Assembly: GCF_000196655.1 (NCBI RefSeq)
Contig: NC_014253.1
Coordinates: 2,178,318 to 2,242,317 of the forward strand
DNA length: 64,000 nt
Direction: 5' to 3'
Source: Methanohalobium evestigatum Z-7303
GTDB taxonomy: Archaea > Halobacteriota > Methanosarcinia > Methanosarcinales > Methanosarcinaceae
The translations under genes and the position numbers were made by a program. This document shows positions 1 through 8,352 of this stretch, piece by piece. Under the pieces are notes generated by a model, which saw only the letters and a list, made by a program, of their open reading frames with translations, did no database searches and was not told the DNA's origin. The number at the start of each line of letters is the position of its first letter. Position 1 is the first letter of the stretch.

Positions 1-702
1 CCTGATAAGTTCAGATTCATGGTCGACAGGTATCATCGACCTTGCCACATCACGTCCGTAAACATGAACGATGTTATCAAACAGGTTGCCAGATGATGGA
101 GTATGTAGTACATTTCTTCCATTGCTTGTAAGTGTAAATGATACGTTGATGTTTCCAAGTGCCTGTTTCGAAACAGTATCTGTAATGTGGGCAAGTTCAG
201 TTCTTTTGCTTTTGAGATATTTTCTGCGTGCAGGGGTGTTATAGAAAAGGTCATAAACATTCACAGATGTACCGGCTGATGCACCAATTTCTGAAACGTC
301 ATTTATCCCTTCAGGCTGGACGACTATCATTGTACCTGCAAGGTCGTCCTTTTGTCTGGTTATCATTTCAACTTTTGAGACCGAAGCAATGGATGATAGT
401 GCTTCACCCCTAAAACCCAGTGTAGTTGTTGAATACAGGTCTTCAAGTTTCCATATTTTGCTGGTGGCGTGTTTTGTAAAAGCAAGGCGAACATCATCAT
501 AGCTCATACCAGTACCGTTGTCAGAGACAGTGATTTTTTTAGCTCCCCCTTCTTTGACGTCTATCTTTATTTCTGTAGCACCGGCATCTATTGAGTTTTC
601 TATTAATTCTTTAACAACAGATGCGGGACGTTCAATCACTTCTCCCGCCGCAATTTTATTTATTGTACTGTCATCAAGGATATGTATTCTGGAATTATCC
701 AT
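1..702 (-). CDS. mutL: DNA mismatch repair protein MutL, N-terminal part (runs off the window)
   Basis: The first 234 codons of MutL; the gene continues beyond position 1. MutL is the GHKL ATPase that links MutS mismatch recognition to downstream repair. The start gives MDNSRIHILDD, followed by the family hallmarks KIAAGEVIERP, ELIENSIDAGA (ATP/Mg-binding Glu/Asn helix), DNGTGM around residues 61-66 and GFRGEALSSIASVS near residue 100. The ATG at 702 lies 3 bases after the mutS stop codon, so the two genes are surely one operon. In archaea a MutS1/MutL pair is typical of mesophilic methanogens and halophiles and was probably acquired from bacteria. Confidence 0.96.
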   Translation of the reverse strand, partial: MDNSRIHILDDSTINKIAAGEVIERPASVVKELIENSIDAGATEIKIDVKEGGAKKITVSDNGTGMSYDDVRLAFTKHATSKIWKLEDLYSTTTLGFRGEALSSIASVSKVEMITRQKDDLAGTMIVVQPEGINDVSEIGASAGTSVNVYDLFYNTPARRKYLKSKRTELAHITDTVSKQALGNINVSFTLTSNGRNVLHTPSSGNLFDNIVHVYGRDVARSMIPVDHESELIR

Positions 703-705
703 TTC

Positions 706-3369
706 TTATTTTTCTCCATTGGATTCTATTTTATTTTGGAGCTCGTTTAACTTGTTCAATGCATCTATCGGTGTTAATTCATTGGTGTTTAGGTCTTTAA
801 GTTCATTAACAACAGGATGTCGTTCATCTTCTTTATCATTCTGCTTTTGAGACTGGTCGGGGTCGAAAAAAACCAGTTGTGTATATTTTTTCTTCTTATC
901 CTTTTTGTTGTCTTCATCACCTATAGATGCATTCTTTTCAATATCTTTTAATATTTCTCTGGCTCTACTGGTTACTTTTTTAGGAACGCCTGCATAACGT
1001 GCAACCTGTATTCCATAACTTTTATCAGTTGCACCGGGTACAATTTTCCTCAGAAATACAAGGTTGTCACCCTCTTCTTTGACTGCGATGTGATAGTTGC
1101 TGACTCTTTTGAGTTTGTTTTCAAGGTCTGTAAGCTGGTGATAATGAGTAGCAAAAAGCGATCTTACGCCAACACCGTCTTTTTTATGGATGTATTCCAC
1201 AACAGCTTTTGCGATGCTGTATCCATCAAATGTGCTAGTACCTCTGCCTATTTCATCAAGTAGAACAAGGCTTTTAGGAGTTGCATTATTCAAAATATTG
1301 GCAAGTTCAACCATCTCCACCATAAATGTACTCTGTCCACTTGCAAGGTCATCAAAAGCACCAACTCTTGTAAACACCCTGTCCACAATTCCGATGGATG
1401 CATAAGAGGCAGGAACAAAAGAACCTGCCTGTGCCATTATAGTAATCAGTGAATTCTGGCGCATATAAGTGGATTTACCCGCCATATTGGGACCTGTAAT
1501 CAATAAAAATTGATTATCAGTACAGTTCATCTCACAATCATTTGCAACAAACCCACTGTCTACTTTGTTTTCGACCACTGGATGACGACCTTCGCGTATG
1601 GTGATGTCACAGTCATCTGTAACTTCAGGTCTTACGTAGTTGTTATTAACAGCAATTTCGGCAAGGTTTGCCAGTACATCCAGTTTTCCAATAAGCGTTG
1701 CAGTACGTTGCAGGTTCTTTGAATGTGATGCCACTTTTGAATTTATATCGGTAAACAGGTTATACTCAAGAGATACGATTTTTTCATCGGCTGATATAAT
1801 CATATTCTCGCGTTCTTTCAATTCCGGTGTATAGAAACGTTCAGCGTTTGCCATTGTCTGCTTCCGGATATAATCATCCGGTACGTATTTTATGTTGGGT
1901 TTTGTAACCTCTATATAGTATCCAAAAACCTTGTTGTATCCAACCTTTAACGAATTTATGCCTGTTCTTTCCCTTTCCTGTTTCTGGAATGAGGCAATCC
2001 ATTCTTTGGAGTGTCTGGACATATCCTTGAGTTCGTCCAGTTCTTCACTGTAGCCCGGTTTAATAAGTCCTCCTTCCCTTACAGTTGCGGGAGGTTCATC
2101 TGTAATTCCCTTTTCAATCAGTTCTGTTATATCTCCCAGTTCCGTAAATGATGAAAGCTCGTTATGTATTTCTTTCAGGATATCTGACTGGTCACATTCC
2201 TTAAGGCATCCAATGATATCGGGTACAACTTCCAGTGACTTTTTAAGAGCAACAAGGTCTCTGGCGTTGGAATTTCCATAAACAATGCGCCCAATCAGGC
2301 GTTCTACATCCTTTACATAGGACAGGTATGACCTCAGGTCGAAACGTACAAGGGTTTCTTCTTTTAAATTCTGAACCGCATCAAGGCGTCGGTTAATTTT
2401 ATCTATTGAGATCAGGGGTTTTACAAGCCATTTTTGTAGTAATCTGCCCCCCATGGGTGTTTTTGTGTCATCAAGGACTTTGAGAATAGTGGCATCATTA
2501 CCTTCACCGCGTACACTTTTGATGACCTCCAGGTTTCTCAGGGTTATGGAATCCAGAACCATGAAATCCGAATCTGAATAACTCTTTAACGTATGTACAT
2601 GTCCAAGTTCCCTCATCTGGGTTTCAAGAGTGTATTGAAGTGTTGCCCCAGATGCTGAAATCGCAAGTGTCAGGTCATCGCACCCCATACCTTTAAGAGT
2701 GGACACATTAAAATGTTGAAGTAATTGTAACCTTGCTGTATTTGTCTCAAAAGCGCTGGAGTCATATTCATGAAGGGTTATTTTCATGTCCTTCAGAAGC
2801 TGTGCAATTTCTGAATTATTATATAGATAGGGTGGAAGAATACATTCTGCGGGTCTCATCCGGGCAATTTCACTTGCAATTCGGTCATATGGTGGTTCAT
2901 CGGATAATTGTGTGGTGAGGAATTCTCCAGTGGAAACATCTAAAAACGATAACCCAAACTCGTTATTCTTTTCAGAAATAGCCATCAGGTAATTGTTAGC
3001 AGCATCTGTAAACATAGTAGAATCGATAGCTGTTCCCGGTGTGACAACCCTTACAACTCCCCGTTTAACAACACCCTTGGCTTCTCTTGGATCTTCCAGT
3101 TGTTCACAGATTGCTACTTTGTATCCTTTTTTAATAAGTCTTGGTAAATAATTATCAACAGCATGGTATGGGATACCTGCAAGAGGTCTTTTTTCACCTT
3201 TTTTATTTCCGTTACGGTTTGTTAATGTGATTTCAAGTTCTTCAGAAACAGTTTTAGCATCTTCATCAAAACATTCGTAGAAATCGCCCATTCTGAAAAA
3301 TAATAACGCATCACTGTATTTTTTCTTCATTTCATAATATTGTTGCATAGCAGGTGTTTGCTTGCTCAT
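706..3369 (-). CDS. mutS: DNA mismatch repair ATPase MutS
   Basis: Full-length bacterial-type MutS1 of 887 residues. It recognises mismatches through the N-terminal clamp motif GDFYE (about residues 28-32) and has a C-terminal ABC-type ATPase: Walker A GPNMAGKST near 626-634, Walker B/D-loop LLDEIGRGTSTFDG near 703-716, and a conserved FATHYHQL. I chose the ATG at 3369 because GGAG lies 7 bases upstream; an in-frame TTG at 3387 would add six residues and has no SD. The gene is followed by mutL after 3 bases. A TATA-like stretch (TTTATAAAT, about 3442-3452) lies upstream on this strand and may be its promoter. Confidence 0.97.
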   Translation of the reverse strand: MSKQTPAMQQYYEMKKKYSDALLFFRMGDFYECFDEDAKTVSEELEITLTNRNGNKKGEKRPLAGIPYHAVDNYLPRLIKKGYKVAICEQLEDPREAKGVVKRGVVRVVTPGTAIDSTMFTDAANNYLMAISEKNNEFGLSFLDVSTGEFLTTQLSDEPPYDRIASEIARMRPAECILPPYLYNNSEIAQLLKDMKITLHEYDSSAFETNTARLQLLQHFNVSTLKGMGCDDLTLAISASGATLQYTLETQMRELGHVHTLKSYSDSDFMVLDSITLRNLEVIKSVRGEGNDATILKVLDDTKTPMGGRLLQKWLVKPLISIDKINRRLDAVQNLKEETLVRFDLRSYLSYVKDVERLIGRIVYGNSNARDLVALKKSLEVVPDIIGCLKECDQSDILKEIHNELSSFTELGDITELIEKGITDEPPATVREGGLIKPGYSEELDELKDMSRHSKEWIASFQKQERERTGINSLKVGYNKVFGYYIEVTKPNIKYVPDDYIRKQTMANAERFYTPELKERENMIISADEKIVSLEYNLFTDINSKVASHSKNLQRTATLIGKLDVLANLAEIAVNNNYVRPEVTDDCDITIREGRHPVVENKVDSGFVANDCEMNCTDNQFLLITGPNMAGKSTYMRQNSLITIMAQAGSFVPASYASIGIVDRVFTRVGAFDDLASGQSTFMVEMVELANILNNATPKSLVLLDEIGRGTSTFDGYSIAKAVVEYIHKKDGVGVRSLFATHYHQLTDLENKLKRVSNYHIAVKEEGDNLVFLRKIVPGATDKSYGIQVARYAGVPKKVTSRAREILKDIEKNASIGDEDNKKDKKKKYTQLVFFDPDQSQKQNDKEDERHPVVNELKDLNTNELTPIDALNKLNELQNKIESNGEK

Positions 3370-3564
3370 TTTAAACTCCGCAGACAAAATTGGTTTTCAA
3401 GTATTATCTATAACAAGTAAATATATTTCTTTTCCCAGACATTTATAAAAATTAAGAATCAGGAATGTTGGGTTACAGTAAGGATGGATTGCTCGTTGAA
3501 AACAAATGTCCGGCTGAAGTTATTTAAAAATACTGGTGAGCTGTTTATTCGAAAACAGGAATAC

Positions 3565-3585
3565 AGACCCCCTATAACGGGGTCT
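3565..3585. terminator. Perfect 7-bp hairpin downstream of wrbA
   Basis: AGACCCC and GGGGTCT flank a 7-base loop. The hairpin starts 9 bases past the wrbA stop. A second stem (CTGTTT / AAACAG, 3541-3557) follows. There is no long U-run, so a terminator or mRNA 3'-end role is only inferred. Confidence 0.4.
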
Positions 3586-3593
3586 TAGGTGAA

Positions 3594-4205
3594 TTATTCT
3601 ACCAGTTTTTTTGTAATTTCTGCTACATGTTTTCCCTGAAAATGGGCTATATCAAGCTCATTTTTGCTTGGCTGTCGGCTTCCATCAGGTGATGCGATTG
3701 TTGAAGCACCATAAGGACTGCCACCTGTAATTTCATCAAGGGTCATCTGTCTGCTTTCTGAATAAGGCAATCCGACAATGATCATTCCATGATGCAACAG
3801 TGTGGTATGGAAATTGAGGATTGTTGATTCCTGACCGCCATGTTGGGTAGCACTGGATGTAAAAACACTCCCTACTTTGCCTATGAGGTCTCCATTTGCC
3901 CATAATTTACCGGTGGCATCAAATAATGTCCGCATCTGAGCGGTCATCATACCAAAACGTGTTGGAGTGCCAAATATTAGGCCATCGGCCTCTGTCAGTG
4001 TGTCCAGTGTAGCAGTCGGAATGTGGGAAAAAGTTTCCTTTGATTCAAGAGCTCCTTTCTTTTCCAATACTTCATCTGAAAGCGTTTCTTCAACCTGATA
4101 GATATTTACATCTGAACCTTCAACTTCTCTGGCACCTTCAGCAACAGCTTCAGCCAACTGGTAGATATGCCCGAATAAACTGTGAAATATAATATTAATC
4201 TTCAT
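3594..4205 (-). CDS. wrbA: NAD(P)H:quinone oxidoreductase / flavodoxin-family protein WrbA
   Basis: 203 residues, the usual WrbA length. The N-terminus has the FMN phosphate-binding loop ([11 protein letters not shown], residues 8-18). [18 protein letters not shown] near residues 80-97 and [19 protein letters not shown] near 118-136 are characteristic of the type IV quinone oxidoreductase subgroup. The family forms tetramers that carry out two-electron reduction of quinones, avoiding radical formation, and is common in methanogens as an oxidative-stress flavoprotein. It is monocistronic, transcribed away from the ABC exporter genes upstream, and followed by two hairpins. The physiological electron acceptor in a methanogen is not evident from sequence. 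Confidence 0.9.
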   Translation of the reverse strand: MKINIIFHSLFGHIYQLAEAVAEGAREVEGSDVNIYQVEETLSDEVLEKKGALESKETFSHIPTATLDTLTEADGLIFGTPTRFGMMTAQMRTLFDATGKLWANGDLIGKVGSVFTSSATQHGGQESTILNFHTTLLHHGMIIVGLPYSESRQMTLDEITGGSPYGASTIASPDGSRQPSKNELDIAHFQGKHVAEITKKLVE

Positions 4206-4331
4206 TGGATTTTACTCCCCCTCCAAAAGCAATACGACTTTTATACGTCTACAATGGTTGATTTGCTTTACACATATAATTTTGGCAATTTGTAGTGTTT
4301 TAAAATATAAATTAGGTGTTTTGTACCTTAA

Positions 4332-5123
4332 TCATACAATAAGCCTTTTTTTCATGAGATTTACAGACAGCACAAAAAGAATTAGTGAAGCTGCGGCTAT
4401 CCATATAAAATTTCCCAGCATAATGATGTCTAATGAACCGGTAGTCAATGACCTTATAATCATTACAATATGCGTTAAAGGAAGAATTGCATATGCAAGA
4501 TATTGAAGAATCTGGGGTAAAAGTGAAAGTGGGAAAAACGTACCGCTGAAAAGGAACATGGGGGTTATAAAAAGTATAGACGGGTAAGTGAGTGTGTTTA
4601 TATTCGGAGAAATAGCAGTAAAACACATTCCAAGACATGCAAAAAGGAAACCTGAAATAAATGAAAAAGGTATAATTAACAGTGAATGAGGATACTCAGC
4701 CAGACCCATTATACTGACAATTATCACTACAAGTGTAGCGTTAATTGTACTTCTGGTAGCACCCCACAACATTTCACCGGTGATCACTTCTTCTATGGTC
4801 AATGGAGTTGCTATAATGGCATCGAAGGTTTTTTGATAGTACATTCTGACATATGAACCGAACGTACATTCAAAAAAAGAAGCATACATCATGGATACCG
4901 CTATCATTGCCGGTGCAATGAATTCAATATACGAAACCCCTTCTATGTTGTTTATATAGGTTCCAAGTCCAAGACCAATAGCGAATAAATACAGTAGTGG
5001 ACTAAGTAGTGGTGGGAGCAGGTTAACTTTTAGAGTAGTCATAAAGACGTCCTTGTTCCGAAGCCAGACTTTAAAAACCCTGTAACTTAAACTCGGTAGT
5101 TTAAAATAGGACATAATCGACAT
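4332..5123 (-). CDS. ABC-2 type transporter permease
   Basis: 263 residues with about six hydrophobic segments, of the NodJ/DrrB-like ABC-2 exporter permease class. The cytoplasmic segment YYQKTFDAIIATPLTIEEVI, between TM2 and TM3, is the conserved coupling region of this family. The gene begins 4 bases after the stop of the ATPase gene and must form the exporter with it. The substrate (polysaccharide, lipid or drug) cannot be told from sequence. ATGs at 5123 and 5114 are both possible starts. Confidence 0.9.
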   Translation of the reverse strand: MSIMSYFKLPSLSYRVFKVWLRNKDVFMTTLKVNLLPPLLSPLLYLFAIGLGLGTYINNIEGVSYIEFIAPAMIAVSMMYASFFECTFGSYVRMYYQKTFDAIIATPLTIEEVITGEMLWGATRSTINATLVVIIVSIMGLAEYPHSLLIIPFSFISGFLFACLGMCFTAISPNINTLTYPSILFITPMFLFSGTFFPLSLLPQILQYLAYAILPLTHIVMIIRSLTTGSLDIIMLGNFIWIAAASLILFVLSVNLMKKRLIV

Positions 5124-5127
5124 AAGT

Positions 5128-6048
5128 TCACTCTCTCAGTTTCCTGCCTGTAAGTTTTAAAAAAACGTCTTCAAGTGTAGCTGAACGGACTGTTATTTTT
5201 TCGAATTCACACTCCTTCATTAGTCGGTCTGAGATATCTTTAGGCTCATTTGTATATATTTGTACAGTACTATCAAGGGTTTCATAATTGATATCGGTTT
5301 TATTCAGACAGGATATAACAGGCTTTGTGTTGTCTACTTCAACTACATCAGAACCTATATATTTTTTAACTATATCATCAGGGTCTCCTTCAATCAGAAT
5401 TTGTCCGTAATCCATGATAACCAGTCTATCACATAGATACGCTGCTTCTTCCAGATAATGGGTAGTAAGTACAATTGTTACATTTTGCTTTTTTAAACCC
5501 CTGATTTTTTCCCATAATAGATGCCTTGCCTGAGGGTCAAGACCCACTGTAGGTTCATCCAGTATCAGTAAACTCGGGTTGTTAACAAGAGCTCTTGCCA
5601 GTATTAGACGTCTTTTCATTCCGCCTGATAACATGTAAGTCATTACGTCTTTTTTCTCTTCCAGTTGCACAAATTCAAGTAAACTATTGACACGTTCTTT
5701 ACTTTCCTTTTTTGGAATGTCAAAATATCGAGAATAAACAAATAGGTTTTCATATACAGTAAAATCAGGGTCAAGGTTGTTTTCCTGTGGGACAACGCCT
5801 ATGTTTTTTTTTATTTCTTTTTGATGTGTGTTTACATCCATCCCGAATACTTCAAGTTTACCATCATCCTTGGGTGAAACACACTGTATCATCCTCATGG
5901 CAGTGGTTTTACCTGCACCGTTTGGTCCCAGAAATCCGAAAACTTCGCTTTTCTCCACTGTAAAATTTATGCCATCAACAGCAACAAGTTCTCCGAATTT
6001 CTTTTGCAGGTTTTGAGCAACAATAACTGGAGCTATGAAATCCACCAC
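5128..6048 (-). CDS. ABC-2 type transporter ATP-binding protein
   Basis: 306 residues: Walker A GPNGAGKTT, Q-loop VVPQENNLDPDFTVYENL, signature LSGGMKRR, Walker B LLILDEPTVGLD, switch His in TTHYLEEA, then a C-terminal extension of about 75 residues as in DrrA/NodI proteins. It pairs with the permease immediately downstream. The start is unsettled. Two consecutive GTGs (6048, 6045) are in frame but have no SD in front of them. Instead GGTGG (6046-6042) is positioned 5 bases ahead of an ATA codon at 6036, which would give a protein beginning (M)APVIVAQNLQKKFGE. That ATA is listed among the possible AUH starts in the findings. Confidence 0.92.
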   Translation of the reverse strand: MVDFIAPVIVAQNLQKKFGELVAVDGINFTVEKSEVFGFLGPNGAGKTTAMRMIQCVSPKDDGKLEVFGMDVNTHQKEIKKNIGVVPQENNLDPDFTVYENLFVYSRYFDIPKKESKERVNSLLEFVQLEEKKDVMTYMLSGGMKRRLILARALVNNPSLLILDEPTVGLDPQARHLLWEKIRGLKKQNVTIVLTTHYLEEAAYLCDRLVIMDYGQILIEGDPDDIVKKYIGSDVVEVDNTKPVISCLNKTDINYETLDSTVQIYTNEPKDISDRLMKECEFEKITVRSATLEDVFLKLTGRKLRE

Positions 6049-6112
6049 CTTGGATTCTTAAACATTAACTTTAAGATGCAGATGAAATGAAAAGGGAATA
6101 TTGACATGCAAG

Positions 6113-6478
6113 TTATTCAGATGTTTCTTTTTCCATTTTTTCCAGTTCTTTTGGAGAAATCTGTTCAAGCTTATCAGGGTCTGTAACATCCTTATGAACA
6201 AAAAGCCCACACCAGCAGCGTTTCATTATATCAAAGTGTTTTCTGTTAAAGGGTATGCAGGGGCATACAAGTTTCATATCCTCTTCACGGTTTCCTGGAA
6301 GTGCCTGACATGGACAATAAGGAGCACCCTTTTCCCTTTCAGTCATAACTTCCTGTTCAAGCAGGAAATCAACAAGTTCTTCATCAGGGCTGAATTTGTA
6401 TCCCAGCGGGTCTACTACTCTGGTGAATAATTCTCTCAGTTTATTTTTTCTTCTTTCAGTTCGTGCTTCGGAAGACAT
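6113..6478 (-). CDS. Ferredoxin:thioredoxin reductase catalytic-subunit-like protein
   Basis: 121 residues with the complete FTR catalytic signature: CPC at 55-57, CPC at 72-74 and CWC at 88-90. In this family four cysteines ligate a [4Fe-4S] cluster and a Cys pair forms the redox disulfide, so electrons from ferredoxin reduce a protein disulfide. The chloroplast enzyme has a His in the last motif (CHC); here it is Trp, as in some archaeal homologues. The gene lies 12 bases downstream of a glutaredoxin-like gene and in the same operon as a Rieske protein, so the glutaredoxin is the obvious disulfide partner. No variable (beta) FTR subunit is present, as usual in methanogens. Confidence 0.88.
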   Translation of the reverse strand: MSSEARTERRKNKLRELFTRVVDPLGYKFSPDEELVDFLLEQEVMTEREKGAPYCPCQALPGNREEDMKLVCPCIPFNRKHFDIMKRCWCGLFVHKDVTDPDKLEQISPKELEKMEKETSE

Positions 6479-6490
6479 ATTATAACCCTT

Positions 6491-6748
6491 TTATTCTTCA
6501 ATACCCAGTAATTCAGCATATTTTTTCGGTTTATATCCGATAATAACCTCGTCCCCGATTATAACAAATGGAGTGGCTGTACTTCCCGCTTCACGTTTCA
6601 TTTCCTCAATTATCCTTTCTTTTTCGTTTTCGTCTTTTAATTTGTCGATGTCAACATAATCATAAGGAATTTTTCTTTTTTCAAAAAACTTCTTAGTTTT
6701 TTTACACCACGGACATGTGCTGAGCGTATACATGAACACTTTTTCCAT
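6491..6748 (-). CDS. Glutaredoxin/NrdH-like thiol-disulfide oxidoreductase
   Basis: 85 residues with a thioredoxin fold. The active site is CPWC at residues 12-15, the cis-Pro motif is TATPFVIIGDEVIIGY near 57-72, and a GY-containing C-terminal helix follows. It should be reduced by the FTR-like protein encoded 12 bases downstream. Its ATG overlaps the TAA of the upstream Rieske gene by one base (TAATG), implying translational coupling. The CPWC dithiol resembles NrdH or methanogen glutaredoxin-like proteins, so ribonucleotide reductase or thiol-enzyme reactivation are possible targets. Confidence 0.88.
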   Translation of the reverse strand: MEKVFMYTLSTCPWCKKTKKFFEKRKIPYDYVDIDKLKDENEKERIIEEMKREAGSTATPFVIIGDEVIIGYKPKKYAELLGIEE

Positions 6749-7068
6749 TATCTCCCCTCTTCAAGATTTACGTATATGCTTCCTTCTGATATTTTTGTCT
6801 GGTAAGTTGGAATTTTTATTTCATTTGCAGTAACAAATTCACCGGTTCTTACATCAAATTTCCAGTCATGACAAGGACATTTTACTGTATACCCTTCAAG
6901 AGAACCTTTTGACAGCAGGCATTCCATGTGTGCGCATTTATTTGATAGTGCATAGATTTCTCTGTCTATTTTTACAAGAAGTATAAGGTTGCCTTCTAAT
7001 TTGATACCTTTTAAACTATTATCCTGTAAACTGCTTTCATCAATTGCAAAAACCCAAGATTCAGTTAT
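6748..7068 (-). CDS. Small Rieske [2Fe-2S] ferredoxin-like protein with apparent AUA start codon
   Basis: 106 residues. The Rieske ligand motifs are clear: CAH, then 16 residues, then CPCHDWKFD, which supplies two Cys and two His for a [2Fe-2S] cluster; GEF and IPTY motifs follow as in NirD/BphF-type soluble Rieske proteins. The frame contains no ATG, GTG or TTG before the metal-binding core. A TAG sits directly in front of an ATA codon at 7068. GGGGG lies 6 bases ahead of that ATA, which is normal SD spacing. I therefore place the start at the ATA. The TAA overlaps the glutaredoxin ATG. Together with the downstream genes it suggests a short electron-transfer chain, but the donor is unknown. 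Confidence 0.82.
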   Translation of the reverse strand: MTESWVFAIDESSLQDNSLKGIKLEGNLILLVKIDREIYALSNKCAHMECLLSKGSLEGYTVKCPCHDWKFDVRTGEFVTANEIKIPTYQTKISEGSIYVNLEEGR

Positions 7069-7235
7069 CTAATTCCCCCTGAAAAGATTAAAAGCAATAT
7101 ATTTCTCCCTTTCTTAATAATTAACATCAAATAATATTAACTTTTCCTTCCAACCTGATAACTTAGCACTTCTATTGGGGTTAGTTTTTAGTGACATGAA
7201 TTAGATACATTCATACTTACTAATGGTGGGAGTAT

Positions 7236-8219
7236 ATGCACTTAAACAACGTTAAACTAATTGTATTGCTATCCTTTTTAACGTTTATATTCATATCTGG
7301 ATGTGTCAGCAATCCTTCTCAAACAAATAATTTAACAGAAGAGGAAACTGCTCAGGGAATTGAGCTTACAGATGATGGACAAAAATACCTTGTTCATCCT
7401 GATAAACTGGTTTCTGGAGGACCTGGTAAAGATGGAATCCCATCGATAGACAGTCCAACGTACAACACAGTTGATGAGGCTGACAGATATCTAAGCGATG
7501 ACGAACTTGTGATGGCTCTCAACTATAATGGCAAAAAGCAGGTTTATCCCTTGCAGATTATGGTCTGGCATGAGATAGTCAATGATAATATAAACAATCA
7601 ACCGGTTTTGATAACTTATTGTCCATTATGTGGTTCAACTCTTGCTTTTGAAAGAAAGGTACAGGGAGATGAGGTAGAATTTGGAACATCTGGTAAACTT
7701 TATAACTCCAATCTGGTTATGTATGACAGAAAAACCGATACATACTGGGCACAGCTTACAGGGCAGGCTATAGTAGGGGAATTGACAGGTGAGGAATTAA
7801 CCCCTATATCAATAGATACCGTTTACTGGGGAGACTGGAAGAGATCACACCCGGATTCTCAGGTATTGAGCCGGGATACAGGAGCCAGGCGTCCCTACGG
7901 AGAAGACCCGTACACAGGTTATTATAATGATAGTTCGCTGTTGTTTCCTGTAGAAAACAGGGATAACAGGATCCATCCAAAGACCGTTGTTTTTGGTATT
8001 AAAGTAAATGACAGTTTCAAAGCGTATCAAGAAGATGATTTAAAGAATCAGGGTACAATCAGTGACAATGTCAGTGGAACTGATATTGAAATTGAACGCA
8101 ATGATACAGGAATAGTAAGTGTAACCAATCTGGATACGGGTGAGAAAATCATCAAAGTAAGAACATTCTGGTTTGCGTGGTATGCTTTTCATCCAGAAAC
8201 TGCCCTATATTCAAAATGA
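7236..8219 (+). CDS. DUF3179 domain lipoprotein
   Basis: 327 residues. The N-terminus is a lipoprotein signal: a hydrophobic stretch followed by the lipobox FISGC, with Cys near residue 22, then a low-complexity Asn/Ser/Thr linker. The body is DUF3179, with the characteristic PLQIMVWHEIVND, VLITYCPLCGSTLAF, FGTSGKLYNSNLVMYDR and SYWAQ-like TYWAQLTGQAI segments and a C-terminal FWFAWYAFHPET. The family is widespread in halophilic archaea and bacteria and its biochemical role is not established. GGTGGGAG lies 6 bases ahead of the ATG. The stop codon directly abuts the 3' end of a convergent tRNA gene. Confidence 0.9.
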   Translation: MHLNNVKLIVLLSFLTFIFISGCVSNPSQTNNLTEEETAQGIELTDDGQKYLVHPDKLVSGGPGKDGIPSIDSPTYNTVDEADRYLSDDELVMALNYNGKKQVYPLQIMVWHEIVNDNINNQPVLITYCPLCGSTLAFERKVQGDEVEFGTSGKLYNSNLVMYDRKTDTYWAQLTGQAIVGELTGEELTPISIDTVYWGDWKRSHPDSQVLSRDTGARRPYGEDPYTGYYNDSSLLFPVENRDNRIHPKTVVFGIKVNDSFKAYQEDDLKNQGTISDNVSGTDIEIERNDTGIVSVTNLDTGEKIIKVRTFWFAWYAFHPETALYSK

Positions 8220-8294
8220 TGGGGCCGCGGAGATTTGAACTCCGGTCACAAGACCCCCAGCCTTGAAGGATGGTCCAGGCTACCCTACGGCCCC
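8220..8294 (-). tRNA. tRNA-Pro (anticodon GGG)
   Basis: The acceptor stem GGGGCCG pairs with CGGCCCC. The D stem is GGGU/AUCC, the anticodon stem CAAGG/UCUUG with loop CUGGGGG (anticodon GGG), and the T arm CGGAG-UUCAAAU-CUCCG. The discriminator is A and CCA is not encoded. No intron is present. The discriminator base is the nucleotide next to the stop codon of the convergent DUF3179 gene. Confidence 0.95.
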
Positions 8295-8352
8295 TCAGGT
8301 ATGGGGTAGCATACAATAGTCGAGGATATTAATATACTTTTCACCATTTTAT

